NCBI RefSeq assembly: GCF_030271165.1
Contig: NZ_JASSZH010000005.1
Coordinates: 62,001-126,000 of the forward strand
Reading direction: 5' to 3'
Source of the DNA: Psychromicrobium xiongbiense
Lineage (GTDB): Bacteria; Actinomycetota; Actinomycetes; Actinomycetales; Micrococcaceae
Length of the DNA stretch: 64,000 bases
Position numbers and translations under genes: made by a program. Of the stretch, positions 35,117 through 43,509 are shown piece after piece; positions within the stretch are counted from its first letter, which is position 1; each line of letters opens with the position of its first letter. The notes beneath the pieces are model-generated. The model worked only from the letters and a program-made list of their open reading frames with translations, did not search any database and was not told the DNA's origin.

Positions 35117-37720
35117 CTAAACAGTCGCCTCGGCCAGGATCACATCGCTGACACTCAGGTTATTCTCCGCGGTCAGCAGCGAGATCTCGCGTGCATTCGC
35201 AGCGGCCTTCAGATCGGCCAGGCCGGCCGAAAGCTGCTCGATCTGCGCCAGCGGGGCGGACACCGTGGCGGCGAGCACCTCGGTGCGCTGCTTGACCTTA
35301 GCCTCGGATTTGGCCTTGCGTAGCCCCGAGAGCGCCTCACCCATGGTGGCGAGCAGTGTCGTGTCCCCGTCGATGCCGAGCAGCGGAGTCGGCCAGGTGG
35401 CACGGTGAACGGACCCTGAACGCCACCAGCTCCAGACCTCGTCGGTCGCGAAGGGAATGAAGGGCGCGAAGAGTCGCAGGAGCGAATCCAGGGTGGTGGC
35501 CAGCGCGCCTAGAACAGAGGCCTGGCCCTTCTCGCCTTCCACGCCATAGGCGCGGTCCTTGATCAGCTCCACATAGTCATCGGTGAAGTGCCAGAAGAAC
35601 GACTCCGTTACCTGGAGTGCGCGGGCGTAATCGTAGCTGTCGAAGGCTTCGGTGGCCTGCCGGACCACCTCGGCAAGCTGGGTCAGCACACCCCGATCCA
35701 AGGGGTTGGTGAGAACAGGGCTGTCGCTGCTGAGCACCGAGGCCTCAGTGGCACCGAGATTGAGCACAAACTTGGAGGCGTTGAGCAGCTTGATGGCCAG
35801 CCGACGCCCGATCTTCATCTGGGCCACCTCATAGGCGGTATCCGCACCGAGCTTGGCCGAGGCCGCCCAGTATCGGACGGCATCGGAGCCGAATTCCTCG
35901 AGCACATCGGTGGGGACCACCACATTGCCTTTGGATTTGGACATCTTCTTCCGGTCCGGGTCCAGGATCCAGCCAGAGATCGCGGCATGCTTCCAGGGCG
36001 CGGCGTCCTGCAGAGCATCGGCACGCACCACGGAGGAGAAAAGCCAGGTCCGGATGATGTCGTGGCCCTGCGGGCGCAGATCAAAGGGGAAGACCTTGGC
36101 GAACAGTTCATCGTTGCGGCTCCAGCCACCGATGATCTGTGGCGTCAGCGAGGAGGTTGCCCAGGTGTCCAGCACATCGGCATCGCCGATGAACCCGCAG
36201 GGAACGCCACGCTGGTCCTCGGAGTATCCCGGCGCGGTGTCTGCGGCGGGATCCACCGGGAGCATGTTGTCGGTCGGCACAATTGGCTGCTCGTAGCTCG
36301 GGTTGCCCTCGGCATCGAGCGCGTACCAGACGGGAATCGGCACGCCGAAGAAGCGCTGGCGGGAGACCAGCCAGTCACCGTTCAGGCCCCCGATCCAGTT
36401 GTCGTAGCGCGATCGCATGAACGACGGGTGGAAGTCGATCTCGCGTCCGCGCTCGATGAGCCGTTCCCGGCGGGCCTCGTCGCGGCCACCGTTGCGGAGG
36501 TACCACTGGCGGCTGGTCACCACTTCCAGAGGCTTATCGCCCTTTTCGAAGAAGTTGACAGCGTGCATGATCTTTTTCGGCTCTCCGTCCAGGAGATCCT
36601 GTTCCCGGAGCATCTCGACCACTGCCTCTTTGGCCGAGAACGAGGTCTTGCCAGCGATCCGGCTGTACGCTTCGCGTCCGGCATCGGAGGTGATCCACTC
36701 GGGTGTCTCTGCGGAGAGGCGACCATCGCGGCCAATGATGGCGCGGGTGGGCAGCTGCAGTTCGCGCCACCAGGTCACATCGGTCAGGTCGCCGAAGGTA
36801 CAGACCATGGCGATGCCGGAGCCCTTATCCGCCTTGGCCAGCGGATGGGCTTTGACCTCCACCTCGACGCCGAAGAGCGGCGAGGTGACCTTCTTGCCGA
36901 AAAGCGGCTGGTAGCGCTCGTCCTCCGGATTCGCGACGAGGGCGGCACAGGCGGCCAGCAGTTCGGGACGCGTGGTCTCGATGAAGATCGTCTGGCCGTC
37001 CTCGGTGAAGAACGGGTACCGGTGGTATGCGCCCGCGACCTCGCGGTCCTCCAGCTCGGCCTGAGCCACGGCGGTACGGAAGGTGACATCCCACAGGGTC
37101 GGGGCCTCGGCCAGGTAGGCATCGCCAGCGGCGCAATTGGCCAGGAAGGCGCGCTGCGAGACAGCGCGAGAGGCGTCGTCGATGGTGCGGTAGGTCAGGG
37201 TCCAGTCCACCGAGAGGCCCAGGGTAGAGAACAGGTGCTCAAAGACCTTCTCGTCATCCACGGCCAGGCGCTCACACAGCTCGATGAAGTTGCGACGGGA
37301 CACCACATCCCAGTCGCGCTGGTTCTTGGCGGGCTGCGCCGGGGGCTGGTAATCCGCGCGGTAGGGGATTGCCGGGTCGCAGCGAACCCCATAGTAGTTC
37401 TGCACGCGACGCTCAGTGGGCAGGCCATTGTCATCCCAGCCCATGGGGTAGAAGACGTTCTTGCCCTGCATGCGCTGATAGCGGGCCAGCACATCCGTCT
37501 GCGTGTAGGAGAACATGTGACCGACGTGCAGGGAGCCGGAAGCTGTGGGTGGTGGGGTGTCGATCGAGTACACCTCGGCCCGGGTGGTATCCGGTTGGAA
37601 AGCGTAGGTTCCCTCCTGGAGCCAACGCTGGGACAGCTTGGCTTCCAAGCCTTCGAGAGCCGGCTTGTCTGGAACGGTGGTGGTTTCGGGCGTGTCTGTA
37701 CCCTGCGTTGCATCAGTCAT
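35117..37720 (-). CDS. valS: valyl-tRNA synthetase
   Basis: A class I synthetase of 867 residues that charges tRNA-Val. The HIGH motif is in [20 protein letters not shown] and the KMSKS motif in [20 protein letters not shown] (near residue 592). The editing domain (about 220-400) and the anticodon-binding domain are present, with a C-terminal coiled-coil-like tail rich in Ala, Lys and Glu. A long open frame on the opposite strand is a composition artefact. No T-box is seen upstream. Confidence 0.97.
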   Translation of the reverse strand: MTDATQGTDTPETTTVPDKPALEGLEAKLSQRWLQEGTYAFQPDTTRAEVYSIDTPPPTASGSLHVGHMFSYTQTDVLARYQRMQGKNVFYPMGWDDNGLPTERRVQNYYGVRCDPAIPYRADYQPPAQPAKNQRDWDVVSRRNFIELCERLAVDDEKVFEHLFSTLGLSVDWTLTYRTIDDASRAVSQRAFLANCAAGDAYLAEAPTLWDVTFRTAVAQAELEDREVAGAYHRYPFFTEDGQTIFIETTRPELLAACAALVANPEDERYQPLFGKKVTSPLFGVEVEVKAHPLAKADKGSGIAMVCTFGDLTDVTWWRELQLPTRAIIGRDGRLSAETPEWITSDAGREAYSRIAGKTSFSAKEAVVEMLREQDLLDGEPKKIMHAVNFFEKGDKPLEVVTSRQWYLRNGGRDEARRERLIERGREIDFHPSFMRSRYDNWIGGLNGDWLVSRQRFFGVPIPVWYALDAEGNPSYEQPIVPTDNMLPVDPAADTAPGYSEDQRGVPCGFIGDADVLDTWATSSLTPQIIGGWSRNDELFAKVFPFDLRPQGHDIIRTWLFSSVVRADALQDAAPWKHAAISGWILDPDRKKMSKSKGNVVVPTDVLEEFGSDAVRYWAASAKLGADTAYEVAQMKIGRRLAIKLLNASKFVLNLGATEASVLSSDSPVLTNPLDRGVLTQLAEVVRQATEAFDSYDYARALQVTESFFWHFTDDYVELIKDRAYGVEGEKGQASVLGALATTLDSLLRLFAPFIPFATDEVWSWWRSGSVHRATWPTPLLGIDGDTTLLATMGEALSGLRKAKSEAKVKQRTEVLAATVSAPLAQIEQLSAGLADLKAAANAREISLLTAENNLSVSDVILAEATV

Positions 37721-37757
37721 AGATCGATTCTTTCATGCCTGGTGCGTGCGCCGGTCC

Positions 37758-38468
37758 TCAGACGAGTGTGCCCCGGAACACCCACGGCTCGCGGGGCAGC
37801 TCCGCGGGATCGAAGACCGCCAGGGCGTTCTCCAGCCCGCCGCCGGGCAGACCCAGCGAGGTGAGCAGATCGTCGCCGCGGACCACCTGATCGACGTCCT
37901 GATCGGCGTCGTCGACCACGACCGCCAGGTTGTACGCGATGGCGCCGTCATCGCGGCGCAGGACCACGTCGTCCAAGGGGCCTGCCTGCTCGCCCGCCAC
38001 GGCGTCGGTGAAGCCTTCCGTGCCGCCGCCGGAGAGAAAACGCAGTGCCGCGGGGCGTTCGCGCCGCCGCTCCGCGCGTTCGGCCTCGCTCTGATTCCGG
38101 CAGGTGCCGGGGTAGAGCGGAACGGCGCCATGGGCGGCGGAGGTGGCTTCGGCGATGTCACGGCGGGTGCAGAAGCACTCGAACGTCCGTCCCGCGCTGA
38201 TCAAGGATTGCAGCGCGGCCGTGTGGAGTTCACCCCGCTCCGATTGACGGACGGCCGGACCGTCCCAGGTCACTCCCAGGGCCTGAAGGTCGTGGAGCTG
38301 TGACTCCTCGGCACGGGCGCGTACCCTGTCCAGGTCCTCCACTCGCAGGAGAAAGGCTCGGCCGGTGCTGCGGGCGAAAAGCCAGGCCAGGATCGCGGTG
38401 CGGAGGTTGCCCAGATGAAGATCACCGCTGGGGGAGGGGGCGTAGCGGCCGGCGCCGGAGGAGTTCAC
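37758..38468 (-). pseudogene. gluQ: glutamyl-Q tRNA(Asp) synthetase with internal deletion
   Basis: The frame is open for 236 residues, but the family has about 290-300. The HIGH-like motif (SGDLHLGNLRTAI) and zinc ligands (FECFCTRR, then YPGTCRN) are present. The chain goes directly from VDQVVRGDDLLTS to LGLPGGGLENALAVFDP. In intact proteins about 60 residues lie between these, including PRQAYL and the KRDG motif that binds ATP. The deletion, at about 37855-37866, is in frame. Loss of the KMSKS-type loop should abolish adenylation, so the product is probably inactive. GluQ normally modifies queuosine of tRNA-Asp. Confidence 0.8.
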
Positions 38469-38578
38469 GGTGACACTGTAACCGGCGGGATCCGGAGTGT
38501 GCCCCGCGCTCGTGTGAGGAGTGATCCTGGAGGGCCGAGGGCACGGGAGGGATGCTCCGGGCGCTGTACACTCCGATC

Positions 38579-39010
38579 ATGGCTGCGAATCGGGGGACCG
38601 CGACACGTCTGATGACGACGCCGGGGGTGTTGCCGACGCTGATCCTGGTGGCCTGGATTCTGCTCGCCGTCAGCGGGTGTTCGGCACCCGTGACCCGGCT
38701 CGACAAGGAGCACACCTCGGCGACGGTCCCGGTGGGTGGCAAGGTGGTCATCGATCTCGGCATGACCAATTCGTCCGTCGGATATCGCTGGGTACGGGTG
38801 GACGGACCCGGACCGCACCTCACCGAATCCCCGGAGGAAGCTCCGGCGGGGCCCCGACCGGTCGGCGGACCGTCAGAGCAGACCGACACCTATTCGGCGA
38901 CCTCGGCCGGGACGGCCACTCTCACCTACGAGTACCAGGTGCGGCCGGAGATCACCGGCCAATACGGTCCCAGTGGCCGCAGGGTGACCTTCACCGTCAC
39001 GGTCCAGTGA
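38579..39010 (+). CDS. chagasin-like (inhibitor I42) lipoprotein
   Basis: The product has about 143 residues. A hydrophobic helix ends in the lipobox AVSGC, so it is a predicted lipoprotein. The mature domain follows the I42 cysteine-protease-inhibitor pattern: a GGKVVIDLGMTNSSVGYRW strand and loop corresponding to NPTTGY-W, then SAGTATLTYEYQVRPE corresponding to the RPW/E loop, and a final beta strand FTVTVQ. It may inhibit papain-type proteases at the cell surface. The start could also be ATG 38552 or 38612; none has an ideal ribosome site. Confidence 0.6.
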   Translation: MAANRGTATRLMTTPGVLPTLILVAWILLAVSGCSAPVTRLDKEHTSATVPVGGKVVIDLGMTNSSVGYRWVRVDGPGPHLTESPEEAPAGPRPVGGPSEQTDTYSATSAGTATLTYEYQVRPEITGQYGPSGRRVTFTVTVQ

Positions 39011-39107
39011 CTGGGGTCCGCTCTGTGAACACCAGGGGCCCTTGCCGTTTGTCCACATAGCGGATTGTGCCGGGATTCCGCTCGTGACCTCGTGCCTAGC
39101 ATGAGGC

Positions 39108-39479
39108 ATGAACACTCAGCAGCTCGGACATCTCACCACGGCACGCATCTATGACGAACCCGTCCTCGACCGGTTCCGGATCCTCGTGGACCGGCTCTGG
39201 CCGCGAGGGGTGAGCAAGGAGAGGGCCGCGCTGGACGAGTGGCTCAAAGACATCGCCCCTTCCGCTCCGTTGCGGACCGAGTTCGCCCACATGGCCTCTC
39301 GTTTCGAGGAGTTCTCCGCGGAGTACCGGGAGGAGTTGCAGGCGCATCCGGAGCCGGTAGACCATGTGGTCGGCTTACTGCGGGACGGGCGGGATGTCGA
39401 GCTGCTCTATGCGGCGAAGGACCGGGAGGCCAATCATGCCCAGGTGCTGCGGGCTTACCTGCTCGAGCGCTTGGAGTGA
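39108..39479 (+). CDS. DUF488 family protein (YeaO-like)
   Basis: A 123-residue protein of DUF488. The signature is FRILVDRLWPRGVSKERAAL, followed by DEWLKDIAPSAPLR and the C-terminal VELLYAAKDREANHAQVL. The function is not established. Its C-terminus overlaps the end of the convergent GNAT gene by 25 bases. TTGTCCACA upstream (39049-39057) matches a DnaA box but stands alone. Confidence 0.88.
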   Translation: MNTQQLGHLTTARIYDEPVLDRFRILVDRLWPRGVSKERAALDEWLKDIAPSAPLRTEFAHMASRFEEFSAEYREELQAHPEPVDHVVGLLRDGRDVELLYAAKDREANHAQVLRAYLLERLE

Positions 39480-40024
39480 TCGGCGCCGTCACGTTCCGGG
39501 GCGGGAGGCTCAGCGCGGGACGCCCGGAATTCCATGGCCATCACGGTCCGGACCAGGCCTGAATCACCGTGATCGTCATCGCGCTGCACCATGCCGAGCT
39601 TCTCAGCCACCCTCAGGGATGCCTGGTTCTCAGGGTGGATGATCGCCACCAGCTCCGGATTGCCGAGCACGTCGCGGGCGAAATCACGACAGGCCAGAGC
39701 GGCTTCGGTGGCGAGGCCCCGGCCCTGGAATTCCGGGAGAACGTGATACCCCACCTCAAGGCGCGGCAGACCGTTCACCCGCTGCCAGGTGAGGCCGCAG
39801 TCGCCCAGGAAGGTGCCGTCGTCAGAGTCCACGATCCAGAGACCGTAGCCGTGCTCGCGGTAATTCCGTAGGTTCCACTCGATCCAGGCAAGCGCCTCGG
39901 GCCGGGTCTTCGGCCGGGGGTAGTACGCCATGACCACGGGGTCGCCGAGAAGACGGGCCATCGCGTCAAGGTCCTCGAGGGCCATCTCCCGGAAGCGGAG
40001 CCGTGAAGTCGGGGAGGGAACCAT
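39455..40024 (-). CDS. GNAT family N-acetyltransferase
   Basis: A 189-residue acetyltransferase of the RimJ/RimL-like subgroup. It begins SRLRFREMALEDLDAMARLL. The acetyl-CoA loop is VGYHVLPEFQGRGLATEAAL (the Q/R-x-x-G-x-G/A pattern) and HPENQASLRVAEKLGM is the typical motif B. The substrate is unknown. The C-terminal tail (ERDGADHSKRSSR) is polar and runs into the DUF488 gene on the other strand. Confidence 0.9.
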   Translation of the reverse strand: MVPSPTSRLRFREMALEDLDAMARLLGDPVVMAYYPRPKTRPEALAWIEWNLRNYREHGYGLWIVDSDDGTFLGDCGLTWQRVNGLPRLEVGYHVLPEFQGRGLATEAALACRDFARDVLGNPELVAIIHPENQASLRVAEKLGMVQRDDDHGDSGLVRTVMAMEFRASRAEPPAPERDGADHSKRSSR

Positions 40025-40269
40025 CCGTCCACTCTAGTCCTGGCCGGTCCCTTGGGGGCTGGGTCTCGTTGGCGTGGTCCCGGCGGGTCGGAACTGGGAA
40101 GTCTGTGTCGTCGTGGCCTGGGGAAGCCAGGGAAGGAGGAGTCGGGAGACGAAGAACCGGGGAAGGAAGGAAGCGCCGGGGAAGGAAGACCGGCGTCCGA
40201 AGGAGGCATGGTGTCCGGTGAGGGGAGTAGCGTCGATCACGATCACGATCACCGAAACGAGGGAGAACT

Positions 40270-41281
40270 CATGGCCTGGCGTTGGATCGCTGCGGAGTGG
40301 GGAAGCCCCGAGCAGTGGCGGTTCGTTGAGAACATCACTCCCGTTCCCGGTCCGGGCGAGGTGACGCTTCGAGTCCGCGCCGCGGGGGTCAACCCGGCGG
40401 ACGCCAAGCATGTCGCGTCTCCTCGTCCCGGCAGGGGCTTGCCGGTAGCCATCGGCTACGAGGTCGCGGGCACCGTCATCGCTGTGGGCCCCGATGCGTC
40501 GGGGGTCACCGGCCCCCTTGTGGTCGGCGATGAGGTCCTGGCCTTCCGGGTCACCGGTGGCTATGCCACGGAACTCACGCTGCCCGCGGAGAAGGTGCTG
40601 CACCGGCCGTCCACGCTGGACGTCGCGGAGGCCGCGAATCTCCTCCTGGCGGGAACCACCGCGGCCGAGATGCTCCACGCGGTCGATGCGCGGGCAGGGG
40701 ACACGATCCTGCTCCACGCGGCGTCGGGGGCGGTCGGGTCCATCGTCCTCCAACTCGCGGCGCTGCGGGGCATCACCGTGATCGGCACGGCGAGCGAGGC
40801 CCGGGCGGAGGATGTCCGGGCGCTCGGAGGGATACCCGTCACCTACGGTCGCGGACTGCAGGAGCGGGTCGAGGAGACGATTCGTTCTCTCCGGCGAGTG
40901 GGAGTGGATGCCGCCCTCGACGCCGCAGGCACCGAGGAGGCCGTGGAGGTGTCTCTGGCCCTCGTGAGCGAGCGGGGCCGCATCGTCACGGTCGCAGCCC
41001 CGGCCCGCGCCGAAGAGCGCGGCTTCCAGGCGCTCGCAGGAACCAAGCCGGACAGTGCAACGTTCCGCGATGCAGCGCGAAGTGATCTGGTCACGCTCGC
41101 CGGCCGGGGATTGCTGAGGGTCCCCCTCAGCCGCAGCTACCCCCTGTCGGAGGCGAAGGAAGCCCACCGGTTCCTTTCCCAGGGTCATCCCGGTGGGAAG
41201 CTGACGCTCATCCCAGGCCCGGAATCAGGCGTCACGGAAGCTCATGCCGGGTCATACGACCATGCCGGAGGTGACCTCTGA
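40270..41281 (+). CDS. zinc-type alcohol dehydrogenase / quinone oxidoreductase family protein
   Basis: A 336-residue MDR-family NADPH reductase. VRAAGVNPADAKHV and GYEVAGTVIAVGPDASG are the family start; the nucleotide-binding site is LLHAASGAVGSIVLQLAAL. The catalytic zinc ligands of true alcohol dehydrogenases are absent, so it belongs to the quinone-reductase branch. Start: ATG 40270 with GGGAG upstream. A GTG at 40211 behind a strong AAGGAGG would add a His/Asp-rich leader (DHDHDH) and cannot be excluded. About 20 C-terminal residues after LIPG are an unusual extension. Confidence 0.88.
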
Positions 41282-41370
41282 TGTCCTCCGTTTAACCGGC
41301 GCGTCGCATGGTTGAGCAGGAAGTCGGCGCGCCTTCCGTCGGGCCCTGAACCCCGGCAGACACAGGGTAC

Positions 41371-41390
41371 GGCCCGCGCCACCGCGGGCC
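41371..41390 (+). terminator. GC-rich hairpin between the dehydrogenase and the dioxygenase
   Basis: GGCCCGCG (41371-41378) pairs perfectly with CGCGGGCC (41383-41390) over a four-base loop. No T-tract follows. It could end the dehydrogenase transcript or be part of the leader of the next gene. Confidence 0.35.
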
Positions 41391-41426
41391 CTCTCACCTT
41401 GCAGACGACGGAAAGGACGGCATGTG

Positions 41427-42488
41427 ATGAGCACTATCGCCGCCACCAAACGTGAATTCACCCGACTCGGTTCCCGTATCGGGGCCGAGATCCGCGGGCT
41501 TGACCTCAGTGGAGACCTCGACCAGGACACGGTGTCCCAGATCCGAGAGGCCCTCAACCGGCACAAGGCTCTGGTCTTCCGGGAAGCGAACATCCGCACT
41601 GACGAGGACCAGGTCCGGTTCGCGAGCCACTTCGGTCCGCTGACCAAGGCCCATCCGACGGTCGCCTCCGTGGAAGGGGAGGAGAACGTGCTGCCGATGG
41701 ACAGTGAGAACGGTTCCGTCAACACCTGGCACACCGATGTCACCTTCGTCCTGAACCCGCCCCAGGCCTCCACCCTCCGAAGCATCGACGTCCCGTCCTA
41801 CGGCGGCGAGACACTCATCGCCACCACCGAGGGCGCCTATCGTGACCTGCCGGAGGAACTGCGGCGCTTCGCCAACACGCTTTGGGCCATTCACACGAAC
41901 GATTGCGACTACTCGGTCCCCAAGAACCTGGAACACGCCACCGCGGAGGAACGCCGCAAGGAATTCACCCGGGTCCACTTCGAGACCGCACACCCCGTGG
42001 TCCGCGTCCACCCGCTGACCGGCGAACATGGCCTCTTCATCGGCGGCTTCGCTCAGCGGCTCAGGATCGTCGGCCTGTCCAACACCGAGTCCCGGGACAT
42101 CCTGCGCCTTCTCCAGGCCTATGTCACCCGGCCGGAGAACGTCGTCCGGGTGAATTGGGAACTGAACCAGCTCGTCCTCTTCGACAACCGCATCACCCAG
42201 CACTACGCGCCGGACAACTACGACTCCCAGCCGCGACGCCTCAACCGGGTGACCATCGCCGGTGACGTTCCGGTCGGCGTGGACGGCATCGTCAGCCAGG
42301 CCCTCCAGGGCGATTCCTCGGTGTACTCCGTGATCGCCCCCGTGGACGGGGAACGGGACGGTACGGACGTCACCTCCGGAGAGCACCCGGCCGATCGTCT
42401 CCGGCCCGTGATGGGGCCGGTGACTGTCTGTGACCAGCGGCTGCCTGTGACAAGATGCTTGGCTACGCCGGTTAAAGTGGTCCCATGA
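41427..42488 (+). CDS. TauD/TfdA family 2-oxoglutarate-dependent dioxygenase
   Basis: A non-haem iron oxygenase of about 353 residues. Iron ligands His and Asp are in NTWHTDVTFVLNPPQAST; the second His is in ITQHYAPDNYDSQPRRLNRV with the 2-oxoglutarate-binding arginine. IGAEIRGLDLSGDL is the TauD start. Members release sulfite from taurine or other sulfonates, but no ssu or tau transporter is adjacent. AAAGGA precedes ATG 41427. The last 25 residues (from about VMGPVTVC) look like read-through towards the next promoter and contain two Cys. Confidence 0.87.
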   Translation: MSTIAATKREFTRLGSRIGAEIRGLDLSGDLDQDTVSQIREALNRHKALVFREANIRTDEDQVRFASHFGPLTKAHPTVASVEGEENVLPMDSENGSVNTWHTDVTFVLNPPQASTLRSIDVPSYGGETLIATTEGAYRDLPEELRRFANTLWAIHTNDCDYSVPKNLEHATAEERRKEFTRVHFETAHPVVRVHPLTGEHGLFIGGFAQRLRIVGLSNTESRDILRLLQAYVTRPENVVRVNWELNQLVLFDNRITQHYAPDNYDSQPRRLNRVTIAGDVPVGVDGIVSQALQGDSSVYSVIAPVDGERDGTDVTSGEHPADRLRPVMGPVTVCDQRLPVTRCLATPVKVVP

Positions 42489-43249
42489 CGCTCCAGAACA
42501 CTCAGACGCCTCGCACAGCACTCGTCACCGGAGCCAGTACCGGCATCGGTGAGGCGACCGCCCGCAGACTGAGCGCCGAGGGCTGGAAGGTCTTCGCGGT
42601 GGCACGCCGCGCTGACCGGCTCGAAGCGCTCGCCCAGGAGACCGGCGTCGTGCCGCTGGCCGCCGACATCAGCGAGGATGCCGACGTTGCACGGTTGGTA
42701 ACCACAGTCACCGAGGCGGGCGGCATTGACACGCTGATCAACATTGCCGGCGGAGCCCGTGGAGTCGATCCCATCGCCACGGCGAACGACGCCGACTGGG
42801 AATGGATGTTCCGGGTCAACGTGTTGGGGACGCTCAAACTGACCCGCGGATTCCTACCCATGCTGCGGGCACATGGCGAGGGGACTGTGCTGAATCTGAC
42901 CTCCACCGCGGCACTGTCCAGTTATGAGGGCGGCGGCGGCTACAACGCGGCCAAGTTCGCAGAGCGCGCGATGACGCAGGCCCTCCGACTCGAAGAAGCC
43001 GAACACAATGTGCGGGTGGTGGAAGTCCTGCCGGGAATGGTCAAGACCGAAGAGTTCTCGCTCAACCGGCTCGGCGACGCCTCGAAGGCGGAAAACGTCT
43101 ACCGAGGCGTGGAGAAGCCGCTCACCGCGGCAGATGTGGCGGATGTGGTGGCCTATGCGGTCAATGCACCACACCACGTGAATCTGGACGAAATTGTCAT
43201 TCGCCCCGTGGCACAGGCAGCAAACCATAAGGTGATTCGCCGGGACTGA
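42485..43249 (+). CDS. SDR family oxidoreductase
   Basis: This 254-residue classical short-chain dehydrogenase has the cofactor motif VTGASTGIGEATARRL, NIAGGARG, the catalytic Ser in LTSTAALSSYEGGGG and Tyr/Lys in YNAAKFAERA. It resembles YdfG-type 3-hydroxy acid dehydrogenases. The start overlaps the dioxygenase stop. TTAAAG at 42471-42476 lies eight bases before the ATG, which would suit a leaderless transcript, but this is uncertain. It ends just before the ileS T-box. Confidence 0.92.
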   Translation: MTLQNTQTPRTALVTGASTGIGEATARRLSAEGWKVFAVARRADRLEALAQETGVVPLAADISEDADVARLVTTVTEAGGIDTLINIAGGARGVDPIATANDADWEWMFRVNVLGTLKLTRGFLPMLRAHGEGTVLNLTSTAALSSYEGGGGYNAAKFAERAMTQALRLEEAEHNVRVVEVLPGMVKTEEFSLNRLGDASKAENVYRGVEKPLTAADVADVVAYAVNAPHHVNLDEIVIRPVAQAANHKVIRRD

Positions 43250-43261
43250 ACGTCAGTCGGG

Positions 43262-43505
43262 TATCCGCTAGACTGAACACAAAGCACTGACCCGGCTATC
43301 ACCGGTGAGCTTCCGGAAGAAAACCGGCCACACGTCGTCGTACGCGTAGCCGATGAGTAGAACCGGACGGGTATGCCCGTCACAGCAGTTTTGAGCGGTT
43401 GCGCCGGGTCACCGGTGCGGCAAGCGAGGTGGTACCGCGGTGCCGGTCCTTCACGGGGCAGGTCTCGTCCTTGCATCCTGAACCAACCACCGCAGGATGA
43501 GTCGA
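43262..43505 (+). promoter_or_regulatory. T-box riboswitch (isoleucine, translational type) of ileS
   Basis: AGGTGGTACCGCGG at 43427-43440 is a canonical T-box; the bulge TGGT (43430-43433) can pair with the ACCA end of uncharged tRNA-Ile. The short upstream stem holds ATC at 43298-43300, an isoleucine codon, as specifier. CATCCTG (43474-43480) can pair with CAGGATG (43493-43499), which contains the ribosome site of ileS, so control should be by sequestration rather than termination. This agrees with actinobacterial ileS leaders with very short stem I. TAGACT (43269-43274) is the likely -10 box. Confidence 0.9.
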
Positions 43506-43509
43506 TCAG

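Noticed and set aside
35588..37864. 758-codon open frame on the plus strand opposite valS
   Set aside because: It lies wholly antisense to a clear valyl-tRNA synthetase; high-GC codon bias keeps the opposite frame free of stops. It has no domain resemblance and no ribosome site.
40234..40252. Three tandem GATCAC units just upstream of the MDR reductase
   Set aside because: Too short for a repeat array; it may simply encode the DHDHDH leader if the earlier GTG start is used.
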